Shown here piece by piece: positions 18,442 to 27,619 of a DNA stretch of 64,000 nt (position 1 is its first letter; each line of letters begins with the position of its first letter). The position numbers and the translations under genes are program-made. The notes beneath the pieces are model-generated. The model saw only the letters and a program-made list of their open reading frames with translations, ran no database searches and was not told the DNA's origin. Source of the DNA: Hyphomicrobiaceae bacterium (GTDB lineage Bacteria; Pseudomonadota; Alphaproteobacteria; Rhizobiales; Hyphomicrobiaceae); NCBI GenBank assembly GCA_021775735.1, contig JAJFHG010000068.1, positions 93,677 to 157,676 of the forward strand. The letters run 5' to 3'.

Positions 18442-19260
18442 CTAGTTACTCGTTGCTAAGGCTGGCGCTTTAAGCGCTTGGTCAACCGCCTGGCGAATTT
18501 CTGCAACCGTCAGCTGCTTTTTATAAAGCTTGTTCTGGATGAAGAAATTCGGCGTGCCAATGACGCCGAGCTTACGACCGCGATCCTTGACCCATTGTAG
18601 GTCATTGATCATGCCTTGATTCTTCAAGCAGGCGTCAAACTCACTCCGCTTCATCCCCACTTGTTGTGCCACAGCGTAGATGCGGTCCAGGCGTACATCC
18701 TGGGACACCCAGTTGGCCTGTTGAGCGAGAAATTTCCCATAAAGATCCAGGTAGTTGTCCATCTTAGCGCAGCGAAGCGCGATGGTTGCATTGCCCGAGG
18801 CGCGGCCAATCGGGAATTCGCGGATGATAAAGCGGACTTTGCCGGTATCAATCAGTTCGCGTTTGAGCTTGGGAAATTCCTTCTGGTGGAATTGACGGCA
18901 GTAGGGGCAGGTGAGCGACGCGTATTTGATCACGGTAACAGGCGCGTTTGCCGGGCCAAGCGTGAATTCGGCGAGCTTACCCTTCGTCAGTACATCGTCA
19001 AGCGTGGGGTTCTTGATCACTTCACGCCCACCAGGTGCCTTCGTTGTGGGTGGGGCCAGAGGATTAAAGCCGCCACCTGATGTTTTGGCATCCGGTGCAG
19101 TGCTCGCGTTAATCAATGCGCTGGCGCTGCTGTCTCCTGAACCCGAACCAAGTCCGCCTGAAAGACCGGGTACGGCAGAATTATTGCAGCCTGCACTAAG
19201 CAAGCTGGCAGCAAGTGCCGCTGTAAACACAGGCCAGGAACGCGTGGGCCAAATACGCAC
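18442..19260 (-). CDS. DsbA-family thioredoxin-fold lipoprotein
   Basis: A predicted 272-residue lipoprotein with a DsbA/BdbD-type thiol oxidoreductase domain. From the GTG at 19260 the signal peptide reads VRIWPTRSWPVFTAALAASL and ends in the lipobox SAGC; a Gly/Ser/Ala linker follows. The active site is YASLTCPYCRQFHQKEFP (CPYC), with REFPIGRASGNA and a cis-Pro region GTPNFFIQNKL. I chose GTG 19260 because AAGGGG lies nine bases upstream and because the ATG at 19317 would overlap the previous gene and spoil the signal peptide. It is translated after the other DsbA protein, 16 bases apart. Confidence 0.85.
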   Translation of the reverse strand: MRIWPTRSWPVFTAALAASLLSAGCNNSAVPGLSGGLGSGSGDSSASALINASTAPDAKTSGGGFNPLAPPTTKAPGGREVIKNPTLDDVLTKGKLAEFTLGPANAPVTVIKYASLTCPYCRQFHQKEFPKLKRELIDTGKVRFIIREFPIGRASGNATIALRCAKMDNYLDLYGKFLAQQANWVSQDVRLDRIYAVAQQVGMKRSEFDACLKNQGMINDLQWVKDRGRKLGVIGTPNFFIQNKLYKKQLTVAEIRQAVDQALKAPALATSN

Positions 19261-19276
19261 CGAGATGTGCCCCTTG

Positions 19277-19990
19277 TTATTTGTTTTCAGCCAGTACTGA
19301 ATCAATGGCTTTTTCAAAGTTTTCTAACGTTGGCCCGCCACGTAAGCGTTTGCCATTGATGAAGAAGGCAGGTGTTGCGTTCACGCCAAACGTTTCGCTG
19401 GCTTTAGTAAACTGTGATGTCAGATCATTCAACAATTTGTTGTTACCAAGGCATTTATTGAAATCATCTTCAGAAAGGCCAGCCTGCTTTGTAAAGTCAA
19501 AAAGGGCTTGTTTAAACTCTGCATTGGTGCGTTTAAACGCCCAGTCCTTTTGGGTTTCAAACAAACCGTCGATGAGCGCCAGCGTGGCGCCATCGTTGGT
19601 GCACCGTGTAATCATCGAGGCGGCATAAGCGCGGGCGTTGAGTGGAAACTCACGCATGATAATGCGGGCTTTGCCTTTGGAAATGTATTTTTCCTTCAGC
19701 TGCGGTAGCACCTGGGTGTGGAAGTTTGCGCAATGGCCACATGTTAACGAGGCGTATTCAACAATTGTCACCGGTGCGTTGGGTTCACCAATGCTGATGT
19801 TCTTGAGCTGACCTTCTTTGATCAGTTCTGCTTGGTCAATTTCATCGGGCCCGCTGGTGCGCTGGGCCAAACTGTCGGCTGGCGCAAATGCGAGTGTTGC
19901 CATCACCGTGAAGGCCGCCGCGAGGGCGCCGAGAGCAAAGCGGGGCGCATTGAGCTTAAATACTGTCAGATAAGATGACGACTTCGACAC
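19277..19990 (-). CDS. Periplasmic DsbA-family thiol oxidoreductase
   Basis: A 237-residue exported DsbA-family protein. After a signal peptide (FALGALAAAFTVMATLAFAP) comes the active site YASLTCGHCANFHTQVLP (CGHC), then MREFPLNARAYAAS and the cis-Pro segment NATPAFFINGKRL. It should introduce or handle disulfides in secreted proteins. A good AAGGAG site precedes the ATG. It is paired with the DsbA-like lipoprotein gene downstream and lies before smc. Confidence 0.92.
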   Translation of the reverse strand: MSKSSSYLTVFKLNAPRFALGALAAAFTVMATLAFAPADSLAQRTSGPDEIDQAELIKEGQLKNISIGEPNAPVTIVEYASLTCGHCANFHTQVLPQLKEKYISKGKARIIMREFPLNARAYAASMITRCTNDGATLALIDGLFETQKDWAFKRTNAEFKQALFDFTKQAGLSEDDFNKCLGNNKLLNDLTSQFTKASETFGVNATPAFFINGKRLRGGPTLENFEKAIDSVLAENK

Positions 19991-20242
19991 GTGGTAGAAC
20001 TCCTTCGTAGCTGCCAGCTACCTCTCGTTGCGGTGGCAGCAAATTGGTCTGGCCCCAGCGGTTAGCATGGGTTGGCTGCCTGATTAAGGCAAATCAGCAC
20101 TGAATGCGACCTGAATGGTGGTCTGCATCGCGATGGTGGGCTCACTTATTGGTGTGGCGTGGTCTGACTTCAGGTCGATTTTGGGGCTTGAACGTGGATT
20201 TGGGCCATGAACGATACAAAATTAACATTTCACAACAATGGC

Positions 20243-20896
20243 TTAGCTTTCAGTCAGAACGCTTTTGCGCATACGAGCCAGGGCCGCTTTGAGGCCGTCG
20301 TCTTCAATCTCTGAGATCGCAGCATCAACGCTCAGCGCGACGTCTGGGTCGGTGTGGCGCGGGCGACGATGTGGGGTTATCGAGGGGTTGGTATCGTCCC
20401 TGTCGACCAACGGGCCCTGCACAATCTTGAGAGTAGTGATGGCGCGATAGCCAAAATAGGCGTTGATACGCTCCAAAATTTGCGCACTGGCGTATTCAAT
20501 TTCAAGAGCATAGGCGGCATCGGTGCGCAAGGTGAGTGTTGCGCCTGTGGGACGTGTCGGTGGCGCGTCATCAGCTCGGGTTCTGGTGGCGCGTGGCCAC
20601 TTTAGGCGCTCCGGCAGACATTGCCCCGCAAGGGACGTTCCAACGATGTCTGACCAATCCGCCACCAATGCTGCTGATGAAAACCCCTGTTTTTGAAAAA
20701 CCTTTTTGGTTACGTTCGGAATAAAGCGCGCTAACGGCTTGGCAGCGACATAGCGCTTGGGCCCATCTGGTAAGGCGGCAAAGACGCGCTCCGGCAACAC
20801 CGGCGCCGGTGTTGTGGCGCGCGGGGGATGTGTCCGTTTCACCGCCCGGTCTGGCGATGGTCGGCGGACGGAGCGTTTTTCTGTGAGCTGGTCCAT
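20243..20896 (-). CDS. DUF721 (DciA-related) protein
   Basis: A 217-residue protein with a DUF721 domain, the family that includes the helicase-loading factor DciA. The N-terminal 60 residues are basic and Pro-rich; the domain runs from about 65 to 165 with LVADWSDIVGTSLAGQCLPE and LTLRTDAAYALEIEYASAQI then LERINAYFGYRAI. A C-terminal acidic/basic tail follows. ATG 20896 has GGGA seven bases upstream and is preferred over GTG 20914. It is divergent from mutY, an arrangement typical of alphaproteobacteria. The link to replicative helicase loading is family knowledge and not shown here. Confidence 0.85.
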   Translation of the reverse strand: MDQLTEKRSVRRPSPDRAVKRTHPPRATTPAPVLPERVFAALPDGPKRYVAAKPLARFIPNVTKKVFQKQGFSSAALVADWSDIVGTSLAGQCLPERLKWPRATRTRADDAPPTRPTGATLTLRTDAAYALEIEYASAQILERINAYFGYRAITTLKIVQGPLVDRDDTNPSITPHRRPRHTDPDVALSVDAAISEIEDDGLKAALARMRKSVLTES

Positions 20897-20988
20897 ATCA
20901 GGTCCCGAATTCACGTGCCAAGGTGGCGCGTGCCTGCCTACTCTTTAAGGCGTGATTCGCGGCAAACCACTAGGACCCGCTTGGCTCA

Positions 20989-22095
20989 GTGACCGAAATT
21001 CTTCGACATCAATTGCCACTTCGACCAGCCGGGCCAGATACCGTGCAGGCGCTTCTGGATTGGTATGACCAAGAGCGCCGCGAATTGCCATGGCGGGCCA
21101 AGCCTGGAGAAACGCCGGATCCCTATCGGGTCTGGCTCTCAGAGGTGATGCTACAACAAACAACCGTGCGGGCGGTTATTCCGTATTTTCAAAAATTTGT
21201 TGCTCGCTGGCCGACGGTGAAGGATTTAGCGCGCGCCGAGCAGGAAGACGTGCTCAGTGCCTGGGCGGGTTTGGGTTATTATTCCCGAGCACGCAATCTA
21301 CATGCCTGCGCGCAGCAGGTTGCAGCGCTGCCTGGCAGCGAATTCCCGCAACAGGAAATAGAGCTACAGGCGCTGCCCGGCATTGGCCCTTACACAGCGG
21401 CTGCCATTGCAGCCATCGCGTATGATCATCCGACAACGCCCGTTGATGGCAATATTGAGCGTGTCGTTTCGCGCTTGTTTGCTGTGACGCATCCCTTGCC
21501 CGGTGCAAAGCCTGAAATTAAACAGCTGGCTGCAACACTAACGCCGGACGAACGTCCTGGTGATTTTGCGCAAGCGATGATGGATCTTGGGGCAACCGTA
21601 TGCACGCCTAAAAAACCATCGTGCTTGATGTGTCCGTTGCAGGGCGACTGCCATGCCAATTTTAAAGGCATTGAAGCGCAGTTGCCGATGAAGGCACCTA
21701 AGCCTGAACGCCCAACGCGGTTTGGTGTTGCATTCTTGGCGTTACGCGAAGATGGCCGCGTGCTGCTGCGCAAGCGTCCTGACACAGGGTTGCTGGCCCA
21801 GATGTTGGAGGTGCCGTCAACCGATTGGGTAGATGAAATGCTTGCAGCGGATATTGCGCTGAAGGGTGCCCCTTTACATGCGGACTGGTGGGCGATGCCA
21901 GGCCAAGTGGTGCATACGTTCACGCATTTTCGCTTAGAACTTTTGGTGTTTCGCGCAATCGTGTCAGAGGGTGCAGAGCTGACGTTTTGGGCTGATTCTG
22001 CGCGCTGCCGCTGGGTGCCGCGAAACGACCTGGCTGATCAAGCCTTGCCAAGCGTTATGCGCAAAATCATCGCCCATGCGCTGAAAGAAAACTAA
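20989..22095 (+). CDS. mutY: Adenine DNA glycosylase MutY
   Basis: A 368-residue base-excision enzyme that removes adenine mispaired with 8-oxoguanine. The HhH-GPD domain shows LPWRAKPGETPDPYRVWLSE, EVMLQQTTV with the catalytic Glu, LPGIGPYTAAAIAAIA, and the catalytic Asp in TTPVDGNIERV. The 4Fe-4S cluster motif is CTPKKPSCLMCPLQGDC (C-x6-C-x2-C-x5-C). The C-terminal NUDIX-like domain starts near residue 240 (RFGVAFLALREDGRVLLRK). The start is GTG at 20989; the gene lies divergent from the DUF721 gene. Confidence 0.96.
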   Translation: MTEILRHQLPLRPAGPDTVQALLDWYDQERRELPWRAKPGETPDPYRVWLSEVMLQQTTVRAVIPYFQKFVARWPTVKDLARAEQEDVLSAWAGLGYYSRARNLHACAQQVAALPGSEFPQQEIELQALPGIGPYTAAAIAAIAYDHPTTPVDGNIERVVSRLFAVTHPLPGAKPEIKQLAATLTPDERPGDFAQAMMDLGATVCTPKKPSCLMCPLQGDCHANFKGIEAQLPMKAPKPERPTRFGVAFLALREDGRVLLRKRPDTGLLAQMLEVPSTDWVDEMLAADIALKGAPLHADWWAMPGQVVHTFTHFRLELLVFRAIVSEGAELTFWADSARCRWVPRNDLADQALPSVMRKIIAHALKEN

Positions 22096-22227
22096 CAGAA
22101 CCCCGTGCATTGTGTTGAAACATGCACAGTTCTCCAGGCGATAACTCCAATCCAGCAATTACAATTGTCTCAATAGTGCCTGCAGCCTAGTATCTGAACC
22201 CTGTTAAGCGTCGCGAAGGAGTTTGTC

Positions 22228-24369
22228 ATGCGTAGATATTTAAAGGCTCAACGCGCCATACGTTTTTTTGCTTTTTGGGGTGCCGCATTGTTAAGTCAGG
22301 TAGCCCAGGTTTCGGCCAACACAGCTAAAGCTGTTTTCATCGCTGACAATCAACACGTTGAGGATCACGGTTACTCAGTTGGCGAACAGTCGTTCTTCGC
22401 AGATCAACTAATCCCAGTCGCGCGCCGACCGGCACTGACCAATGTCTTCTCGTTGCGTATTCTGGAATATGTTTTGAAGCGCGAACTTGCCAGCCCCGAT
22501 CAATCGGCTGCCGATGTCGTGATTCATCTCGGAGATGCGATCAACAATGGCTGCGTCAGCGAGTTCCGCGAATTCAACGCCACGATGGCAGCGCATACAC
22601 GCGATGAGGCAGGTAATCCCGTGCCCTGGTACATGGCGCCAGGTAATCATGACAGTTTCTTTCTTGGCATTTCTCACCCAGAGAAGGTCGTAAGTTCACG
22701 ATTTCTTCCGTCAAACTTGGAGAACAAAAAATACTGGTTTTCATTATGTCGTAATATGCGCAGCTTTGATCGCCTGGACCCAATCGGCGATGTCAATGCA
22801 ACGATCATGACCAAGCAGAAATTTATCAAGCGCTATTTGAGTGCCGTGGTGCCACGCTTTAACGCCGACTTGCGCTTTGGAAAGATTGCCGCTGACTCTG
22901 ACTATGCTGAATTGGAAAGTCGCTCTGGCGTTGATCTGAAATGCTCAGAAGATACCGGGGCAAAACATCTCCATCGCGTGTGCTGGGCCTGGGACAAGAC
23001 GCAGCGCTGGAAAGGTTTTATTGTCCAGGAAGTGCGCCTGCCGGTTGGCCGTTCTGGAAAATTCAAGTCTTTGATTTTGGTCGACACCTGCGATTATAGA
23101 GACCGCCCACAATTGTTGAGTGCGCACATGTTTCAGGGTGCGGGCAACAACGGTTCGATGAGCGACGTGCAACTTGAGATCATTGAGCGCTGGTTGAAGG
23201 AAAACAAAAAAACGGGCATCTCCTCAACGCTGGTGGGACACCACCCATTTACGTCTTTGAAGCGGCGCTCCCTGCTTGGTCTTCGATTTGGCTCGACGCG
23301 CGTTGGAGGGCAATTCCGCAGGTGGGCGCAGATGGGATTGTTTGATCGCTATTATTCTGCCCACACCCACAAAGGCTTTAGTGAACTGCACGCAACCAAT
23401 GAGGATGGCAGTGCTGCTTTTGTTGAGGTCAACGTTGGTTCGTTGGTGGATCGGCCGAGTGAGTACGTCAAACTTACTCTGACGGAAGGTGGTGGGGATG
23501 CCATCAACGCCCACTGCTTGCGCCGTCCTTTGACACGGCGAAAAACCCCGGCCTCCCAAATACCGAGAGACCCCCATTGTGAAATGGGCGGGCGTGACCG
23601 GCTTTATAATCAGTGTTTCAAACTGCTGGATCGTAATGCGGATCGCGACCCTGATATTCCAGATCGCTATGCACATTTTCCACAAAAAGCATTTGGAGTC
23701 GTGCAGCGCGCCATCTATGCCCGCATTGATTTGCGCAAGGATTTTGCCTCGGACAAGCGCGGGCAGAGTTCGCACATCCGTGCTTTAGCGCAGGAGCTAT
23801 TTGGCTATAGCTCGATATTTTCTTCCATTGATATTGAGGCTGACCTTGGTAAGCAAAACCGTTCGGTAACACCGGTTTGTTTTCGTGCTTACACAGACAC
23901 CTGTGATGCAACCTGTGAAGATGGCAAGCATTCGCCCTGCGATCCAGAGGATATGAAAAAGTGGCGGCAGCGGCGTGCGGAGCGATGCCGCAAATCCATC
24001 ACGCTTGAGACGCAATGCACGAAGAACTTCGATGTGCGAAAAACAGTGTCAGGTGACTGGGTGCGTACCAATGGGCGTGTGTTAGACAGCTCGCGTGCTG
24101 TACGCCACTATATCCATTATTATTTGTCGAAGGTTTTGTCGGCGTCTCGGGCGCCAGAAGTCTGTTCGGGGGACCGTTGGGATATCGCGGGTATTTGCGT
24201 TGGCCCCTATCCGCTTGAAATTGAATTGGCGCGTTTTAATGAAGCGGTCAAACTGTTCCTGCAACGCAATGCAGGTCCTGAAACGTCCACTCGAAATTTG
24301 TGTTATGCTCTTTTGAGTTCAAACTACGACATTGTCAGTCGCGATGCGTTTAACCCGCATTATGATTAG
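22228..24369 (+). CDS. Exported calcineurin-like metallophosphoesterase, 713 residues
   Basis: A large secreted protein with a calcineurin-like phosphoesterase domain in its first 420 residues. The signal peptide ends near VSANTA. Metal-binding motifs are visible: FIADNQH (a D-x-x-H variant), VVIHLGDAINNG, MAPGNHDSFF, TLVGHHPFTS and YYSAHTHKGF. The second half (about 440-713) is Cys-rich with many charged residues (for example TDTCDATCEDGKHSPCDPED) and no domain I recognise. The substrate cannot be told. AAGGAG precedes the ATG. It stands alone, convergent with the DUF2147 gene. Confidence 0.8.
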   Translation: MRRYLKAQRAIRFFAFWGAALLSQVAQVSANTAKAVFIADNQHVEDHGYSVGEQSFFADQLIPVARRPALTNVFSLRILEYVLKRELASPDQSAADVVIHLGDAINNGCVSEFREFNATMAAHTRDEAGNPVPWYMAPGNHDSFFLGISHPEKVVSSRFLPSNLENKKYWFSLCRNMRSFDRLDPIGDVNATIMTKQKFIKRYLSAVVPRFNADLRFGKIAADSDYAELESRSGVDLKCSEDTGAKHLHRVCWAWDKTQRWKGFIVQEVRLPVGRSGKFKSLILVDTCDYRDRPQLLSAHMFQGAGNNGSMSDVQLEIIERWLKENKKTGISSTLVGHHPFTSLKRRSLLGLRFGSTRVGGQFRRWAQMGLFDRYYSAHTHKGFSELHATNEDGSAAFVEVNVGSLVDRPSEYVKLTLTEGGGDAINAHCLRRPLTRRKTPASQIPRDPHCEMGGRDRLYNQCFKLLDRNADRDPDIPDRYAHFPQKAFGVVQRAIYARIDLRKDFASDKRGQSSHIRALAQELFGYSSIFSSIDIEADLGKQNRSVTPVCFRAYTDTCDATCEDGKHSPCDPEDMKKWRQRRAERCRKSITLETQCTKNFDVRKTVSGDWVRTNGRVLDSSRAVRHYIHYYLSKVLSASRAPEVCSGDRWDIAGICVGPYPLEIELARFNEAVKLFLQRNAGPETSTRNLCYALLSSNYDIVSRDAFNPHYD

Positions 24370-24395
24370 GTCGACAGACTGTAACGTTGGTCATT

Positions 24396-24437
24396 AAAAA
24401 AGCCCGCCAGCAACGACGCTTGGCGGGCTCTTGTTTT
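24396..24437 (-). terminator. Convergent terminator between phosphoesterase and DUF2147 genes
   Basis: AGCCCGCCA (24401-24409) and TGGCGGGCT (24421-24429) form a 9-bp perfect stem. On the minus strand TTTTTT follows, closing the DUF2147 gene; on the plus strand CTTGTTTT follows and may also end the phosphoesterase transcript. Confidence 0.85.
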
Positions 24438-24457
24438 GGGATGTGTTTGCCGGTGTT

Positions 24458-25363
24458 CTAGCACTTCACGCGAATGGTACGTCCCACATACGGGATACGA
24501 TACTTGCATTTTCCACCGCTCTTACCGTTCCCCTTTAATCCTTTGAGGCCTTTGCCACCGGTGAATTTCTTAATCACAGATTCGAGTTTAGCTAACTTGT
24601 CATCACCACCATCTGAGAGACCACCTGGTGGTGAGAGGTCATCAACACCGTCAGTGTTCGCTTGTGGTTCTTCGGTGTTCGCTTCTGGTTCTGGTGTGGC
24701 GACTGGAACTGCTTCCGGAGCGGGTGTTTCGGCAACAACTGGCGTTGCGAGCAATGCTGTAGTTGCGGATGATGCGTTGCCAGGCTCACTATCGGTGCTT
24801 GCTGTTGTTGTTTTGATCTCGGTTTTTGGTTTAGCCGGGGTCGTTGCTGGCGACGCTTTTGCGACAGGCTTTACAGTCGGGGTGACCTTGGCTTTTGCGA
24901 CAGGCTTTACGGTAGGTGCGACCTTGGCTTTTGCGACAATGGCTTGCTCGCAATTGACGATGCTGTCGGGTGCACGTTTCCAAACGTAGGTCTTGGTAAA
25001 GAAAGAACCGGCATTGCCAACGATACGCAGGCGATTGTTGCTCAGGCGTTTCATCGCCAGTGGGAAACTACGGCCACGCGTTGGGCTGTAAATCCAGCCA
25101 CGTCCATTGCTGCGTACGTTGCCAATAATCTGCTGGCCACAACGCTTCTTGTGACGTGTCTTTTTTACATAAACAACATGACCGCACAGGCGCTTGGCGT
25201 TGCTGGAGCATTCTTTAATTTCAACGGCGCCGCGGCCATTGTGATCATACCAGATGCCACGGGGATCGCCGGCAGCATTGGCGCTGGCTGTAAAGCTCAG
25301 GGCTGATAGGGCGATGGCGCCAAAGCTAACCGTTATGTGAGATGTGAAACCGCGCAAAGACAT
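24458..25363 (-). CDS. Exported DUF2147-like protein with repeat linker
   Basis: A 301-residue exported protein. After the signal peptide the domain resembles DUF2147: GDPRGIWYDHNGRGAVEIKE, RLCGHVVYVKK, RGWIYSPTRGRSFPLAM and RIVGNAGSFFTKTYVWKR. A linker contains two near-identical 11-residue repeats of the form KAKVxPTVKPVA, then a long Thr/Ser/Pro/Glu stretch, and the C-terminus is basic with paired Cys (GGKCKYRIPYVGRTIRVKC). ATG 25363 is decided by AGGAGG nine bases upstream, which itself overlaps the earlier in-frame ATG at 25381. Function unknown. Confidence 0.78.
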   Translation of the reverse strand: MSLRGFTSHITVSFGAIALSALSFTASANAAGDPRGIWYDHNGRGAVEIKECSSNAKRLCGHVVYVKKTRHKKRCGQQIIGNVRSNGRGWIYSPTRGRSFPLAMKRLSNNRLRIVGNAGSFFTKTYVWKRAPDSIVNCEQAIVAKAKVAPTVKPVAKAKVTPTVKPVAKASPATTPAKPKTEIKTTTASTDSEPGNASSATTALLATPVVAETPAPEAVPVATPEPEANTEEPQANTDGVDDLSPPGGLSDGGDDKLAKLESVIKKFTGGKGLKGLKGNGKSGGKCKYRIPYVGRTIRVKC

Positions 25364-25534
25364 TTGAAAAATCCTCCTCATCTAGGTGCCGCATTGGCAA
25401 CTCAGTCTCGCGTCATGTGCGGTACTGGGATGCTGCTCAACTGATGAGGACAATGGCGCAGGTTTGTCCGGGCGGCTGTTTCGCGGGGAACACGGCACCC
25501 AAGTTCGTGATAGATCGTCGTGCTGACGCTTGGA

Positions 25535-25972
25535 TTAGCTATCTGATTCAGTGGTTTGACCAGAGTGGATTAAAATACCAGCAATCATGGCCAAGACGAA
25601 AACATAGATGGTTGAGACGTCACGGCCTATCGAGGCGATGGCGGGGCCGGGGCACAGGCCTGAGATCGCCCAGCCGATTCCAAAGATGGCAGAACCGGCA
25701 AGAAGCGGCTGGTCGATCTGACCATTGCTTTCTGGCACATGAAATGTGTCATCAAGAACCGGCTTTGACATCGCTTTGCTGAGTAGGTTTCCAACGGCCG
25801 CGACTGCAACGGCTCCGACCAGAACAAATGCCAACGATGGGTCCCACGCGCCGGTAATATCGAGAAAGCCGCGGACGCGTTCTGGGTTCAGCATACCGGA
25901 AATCGCAAGGCCGCTGCCAAACAAGATCCCAGCCAGAAGCGCAATGAATGTGCGTAAGGTCGCTGTCATCAC
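25535..25972 (-). CDS. YeeE/YedE-type transporter, second half (PmpB-like)
   Basis: A 145-residue membrane protein with about four helices, the second gene of a split YeeE/YedE (sulfur transport, PF04143) transporter. Motifs: [20 protein letters not shown] and [15 protein letters not shown] with the conserved Cys. In thiosulfate transporters of this family paired Cys-containing motifs line the path; here they are split between two proteins. Its start overlaps the end of the first subunit gene by four bases, so they are translated together. Substrate is inferred as a small sulfur compound. Confidence 0.88.
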   Translation of the reverse strand: MMTATLRTFIALLAGILFGSGLAISGMLNPERVRGFLDITGAWDPSLAFVLVGAVAVAAVGNLLSKAMSKPVLDDTFHVPESNGQIDQPLLAGSAIFGIGWAISGLCPGPAIASIGRDVSTIYVFVLAMIAGILIHSGQTTESDS

Positions 25973-26394
25973 AACATCTCCAATGAGCGCATAATGAAGA
26001 CGGTGACAACGCCACTGGCGACAAACGTTGCTGCCGCAGCTATTGAGCGTGGTGACAAGCGCGCCAGCCCGGCAATGCCATGGCCACTGGTGCAGCCATT
26101 ACCTAGGCGCGTGCCATAACCAACCAAGAGGCCAGCAAGTGCCATAAATAGGAGTGGCATGCGAAATTCAGCGGCTGGCCAAGCGCCATAGATCACACTG
26201 TAACTTAGCGGTCCGAGCACAAGGCCAATAACAAAGGCTAGATTGGCACCAAGGTCGGTCCCGCGAAAACCCAAAGCCCGCGCAAATATACCGCTGACAC
26301 CTGCAATGCGGCCATTGATCAGCAACAGCAGGGCGGTTGCAAGGCCAATTAATGCCCCACCAAAAAGGGCTTGTAAGTATGGCTCTGGAATCAT
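25969..26394 (-). CDS. YeeE/YedE-type transporter, first half (PmpA-like)
   Basis: A 141-residue membrane protein with about four helices. The family signature is [20 protein letters not shown], including the conserved Cys, and [14 protein letters not shown] near the N-terminus. It pairs with the next gene (four-base overlap) to make the two-subunit YeeE/YedE transporter often called PmpAB. It is divergent from the SH3-domain gene; no regulator gene is adjacent. Confidence 0.88.
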   Translation of the reverse strand: MIPEPYLQALFGGALIGLATALLLLINGRIAGVSGIFARALGFRGTDLGANLAFVIGLVLGPLSYSVIYGAWPAAEFRMPLLFMALAGLLVGYGTRLGNGCTSGHGIAGLARLSPRSIAAAATFVASGVVTVFIMRSLEML

Positions 26395-26676
26395 GTTGTC
26401 TTCTTAGCAGACGTTGGTTGCGTCCACCGCCCCCAGTTTGATTTACCTATACGTACCCAACCAGACCGAGTGCGCCAAGAGAAAATCTTAAGTGTTCAAA
26501 TAGAGAAAATGATCAAGCTCGTCATTGTTCTTGGGTTCTGAGTGCAATTTTCCTGGCTTCACGGCCCCAGGGTTAAGCTATTTTTTCCGTGTTCCTGCCA
26601 CACTCTTCGGGCACTTCTACCCCGGGGAGCTTTGCGGTAGTTGCGGCTAATATGATGGTTTGAGGGACGCGTATAT

Positions 26677-27618
26677 ATGTTTCGGTGGGTTATGATTTTG
26701 GGATGGCTTGTCGTGGCAACCTCGGCATATGCAGGCCCCCGTGAATTAGCAGGCCCTGCGATCAAGCGCCTCGTGACTGGCACCGTGATGTACATCAGCA
26801 CCCCTCTCAACACAATAATTCCGGTGCGTTATGGCGCGGACGGATCGTTGGCAGCCAATGCCGGAGCGATGGGATTTTATCTTGGCGCAAAGGAAGATAC
26901 CGGACGTTGGTGGGTATCCCGCACGCGCTTGTGCCACAAATGGAACCACTGGTTTGATGGCGACGCGCAATGCCTGAAATTGCGCAAACATGGCAACAAA
27001 GTTTTCTGGGAAAGCCAGAAAGGCGAAACGGGTACCGCGTTGATCAAGCGCACAAAGCCGATTGCCCCTGATGTGCAGTTGGCGATGGCCCTTCAAGCCC
27101 CGGTGAAGCCTGATCCAAAACCGCAGGTGGATCGCATACCAGTCGCTCAGAAAAAAGTCGTGCAGGCGGCTACACCAAAGCCACCAAAAATAAAGTTTCA
27201 AATGGCATCGCTTGGTGCACGCCTAACAGTGAAAACAGAAAAGCAAGAACGCTTGGTGCGCGATAAGACAGCAGCACCTAAAAAAGTAAAGGTTAAGTCG
27301 CGCAAGAAACCGCACGTGAAGCGAACGGCCAAAGCGCTGGCTCGCAATAAGAAGGTCACTAAGGTGCCAAAAGTCGCCGCTGCGTTGCGTCAAACGTCCT
27401 GGAAGATGAATCCGTCTTTCCGTGTTGCTCATGTTTCAGAGCTGGACGTACTAAACATCCGCAAAAGACCCTCTGAGTATTCCCCGATTGTTGGTGCTAT
27501 TCCACACCGCGCAGGTGGTGTTAAAATTGTAGGTATCTGTCAGGCTTGGTGGTGCCCTGTTTCTCATGGGGCCGTAACAGGCTGGGTCAATCGCTTTTAC
27601 TTGGCTGCCGAACACTAG
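26677..27618 (+). CDS. Exported SH3-domain protein
   Basis: A 313-residue exported protein. The signal peptide (MFRWVMILGWLVVATSAYAG) is followed by an uncharacterised region (about 25-125) containing a Cys pair in RLCHKWNHW and DAQCLKLRK, a basic Lys-rich linker (about 190-230), and a C-terminal bacterial SH3 domain: SELDVLNIRKRPSEYSPIVG and WWCPVSHGAVTGWVNRFYL. Such domains usually bind cell wall or ligands in the envelope. GAGGGA precedes the ATG by nine bases. Its stop is one base from that of the convergent membrane protein. Confidence 0.85.
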   Translation: MFRWVMILGWLVVATSAYAGPRELAGPAIKRLVTGTVMYISTPLNTIIPVRYGADGSLAANAGAMGFYLGAKEDTGRWWVSRTRLCHKWNHWFDGDAQCLKLRKHGNKVFWESQKGETGTALIKRTKPIAPDVQLAMALQAPVKPDPKPQVDRIPVAQKKVVQAATPKPPKIKFQMASLGARLTVKTEKQERLVRDKTAAPKKVKVKSRKKPHVKRTAKALARNKKVTKVPKVAAALRQTSWKMNPSFRVAHVSELDVLNIRKRPSEYSPIVGAIPHRAGGVKIVGICQAWWCPVSHGAVTGWVNRFYLAAEH

Positions 27619-27619
27619 A

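Noticed and set aside
22105..22127. GTGCAT-N11-ATGCAC inverted repeat after mutY as a terminator
   Set aside because: The 6-bp AT-containing stem has no T-run on either strand.
24830..24940. Repeat in the DUF2147 gene as a CRISPR-like array
   Set aside because: It is a two-unit coding repeat in frame with the protein linker and has no spacers.
24474..24989. 171-codon plus-strand frame opposite the DUF2147 gene
   Set aside because: The translation is low-complexity Ala/Val/Gly, mirroring the repeat linker of the real gene.
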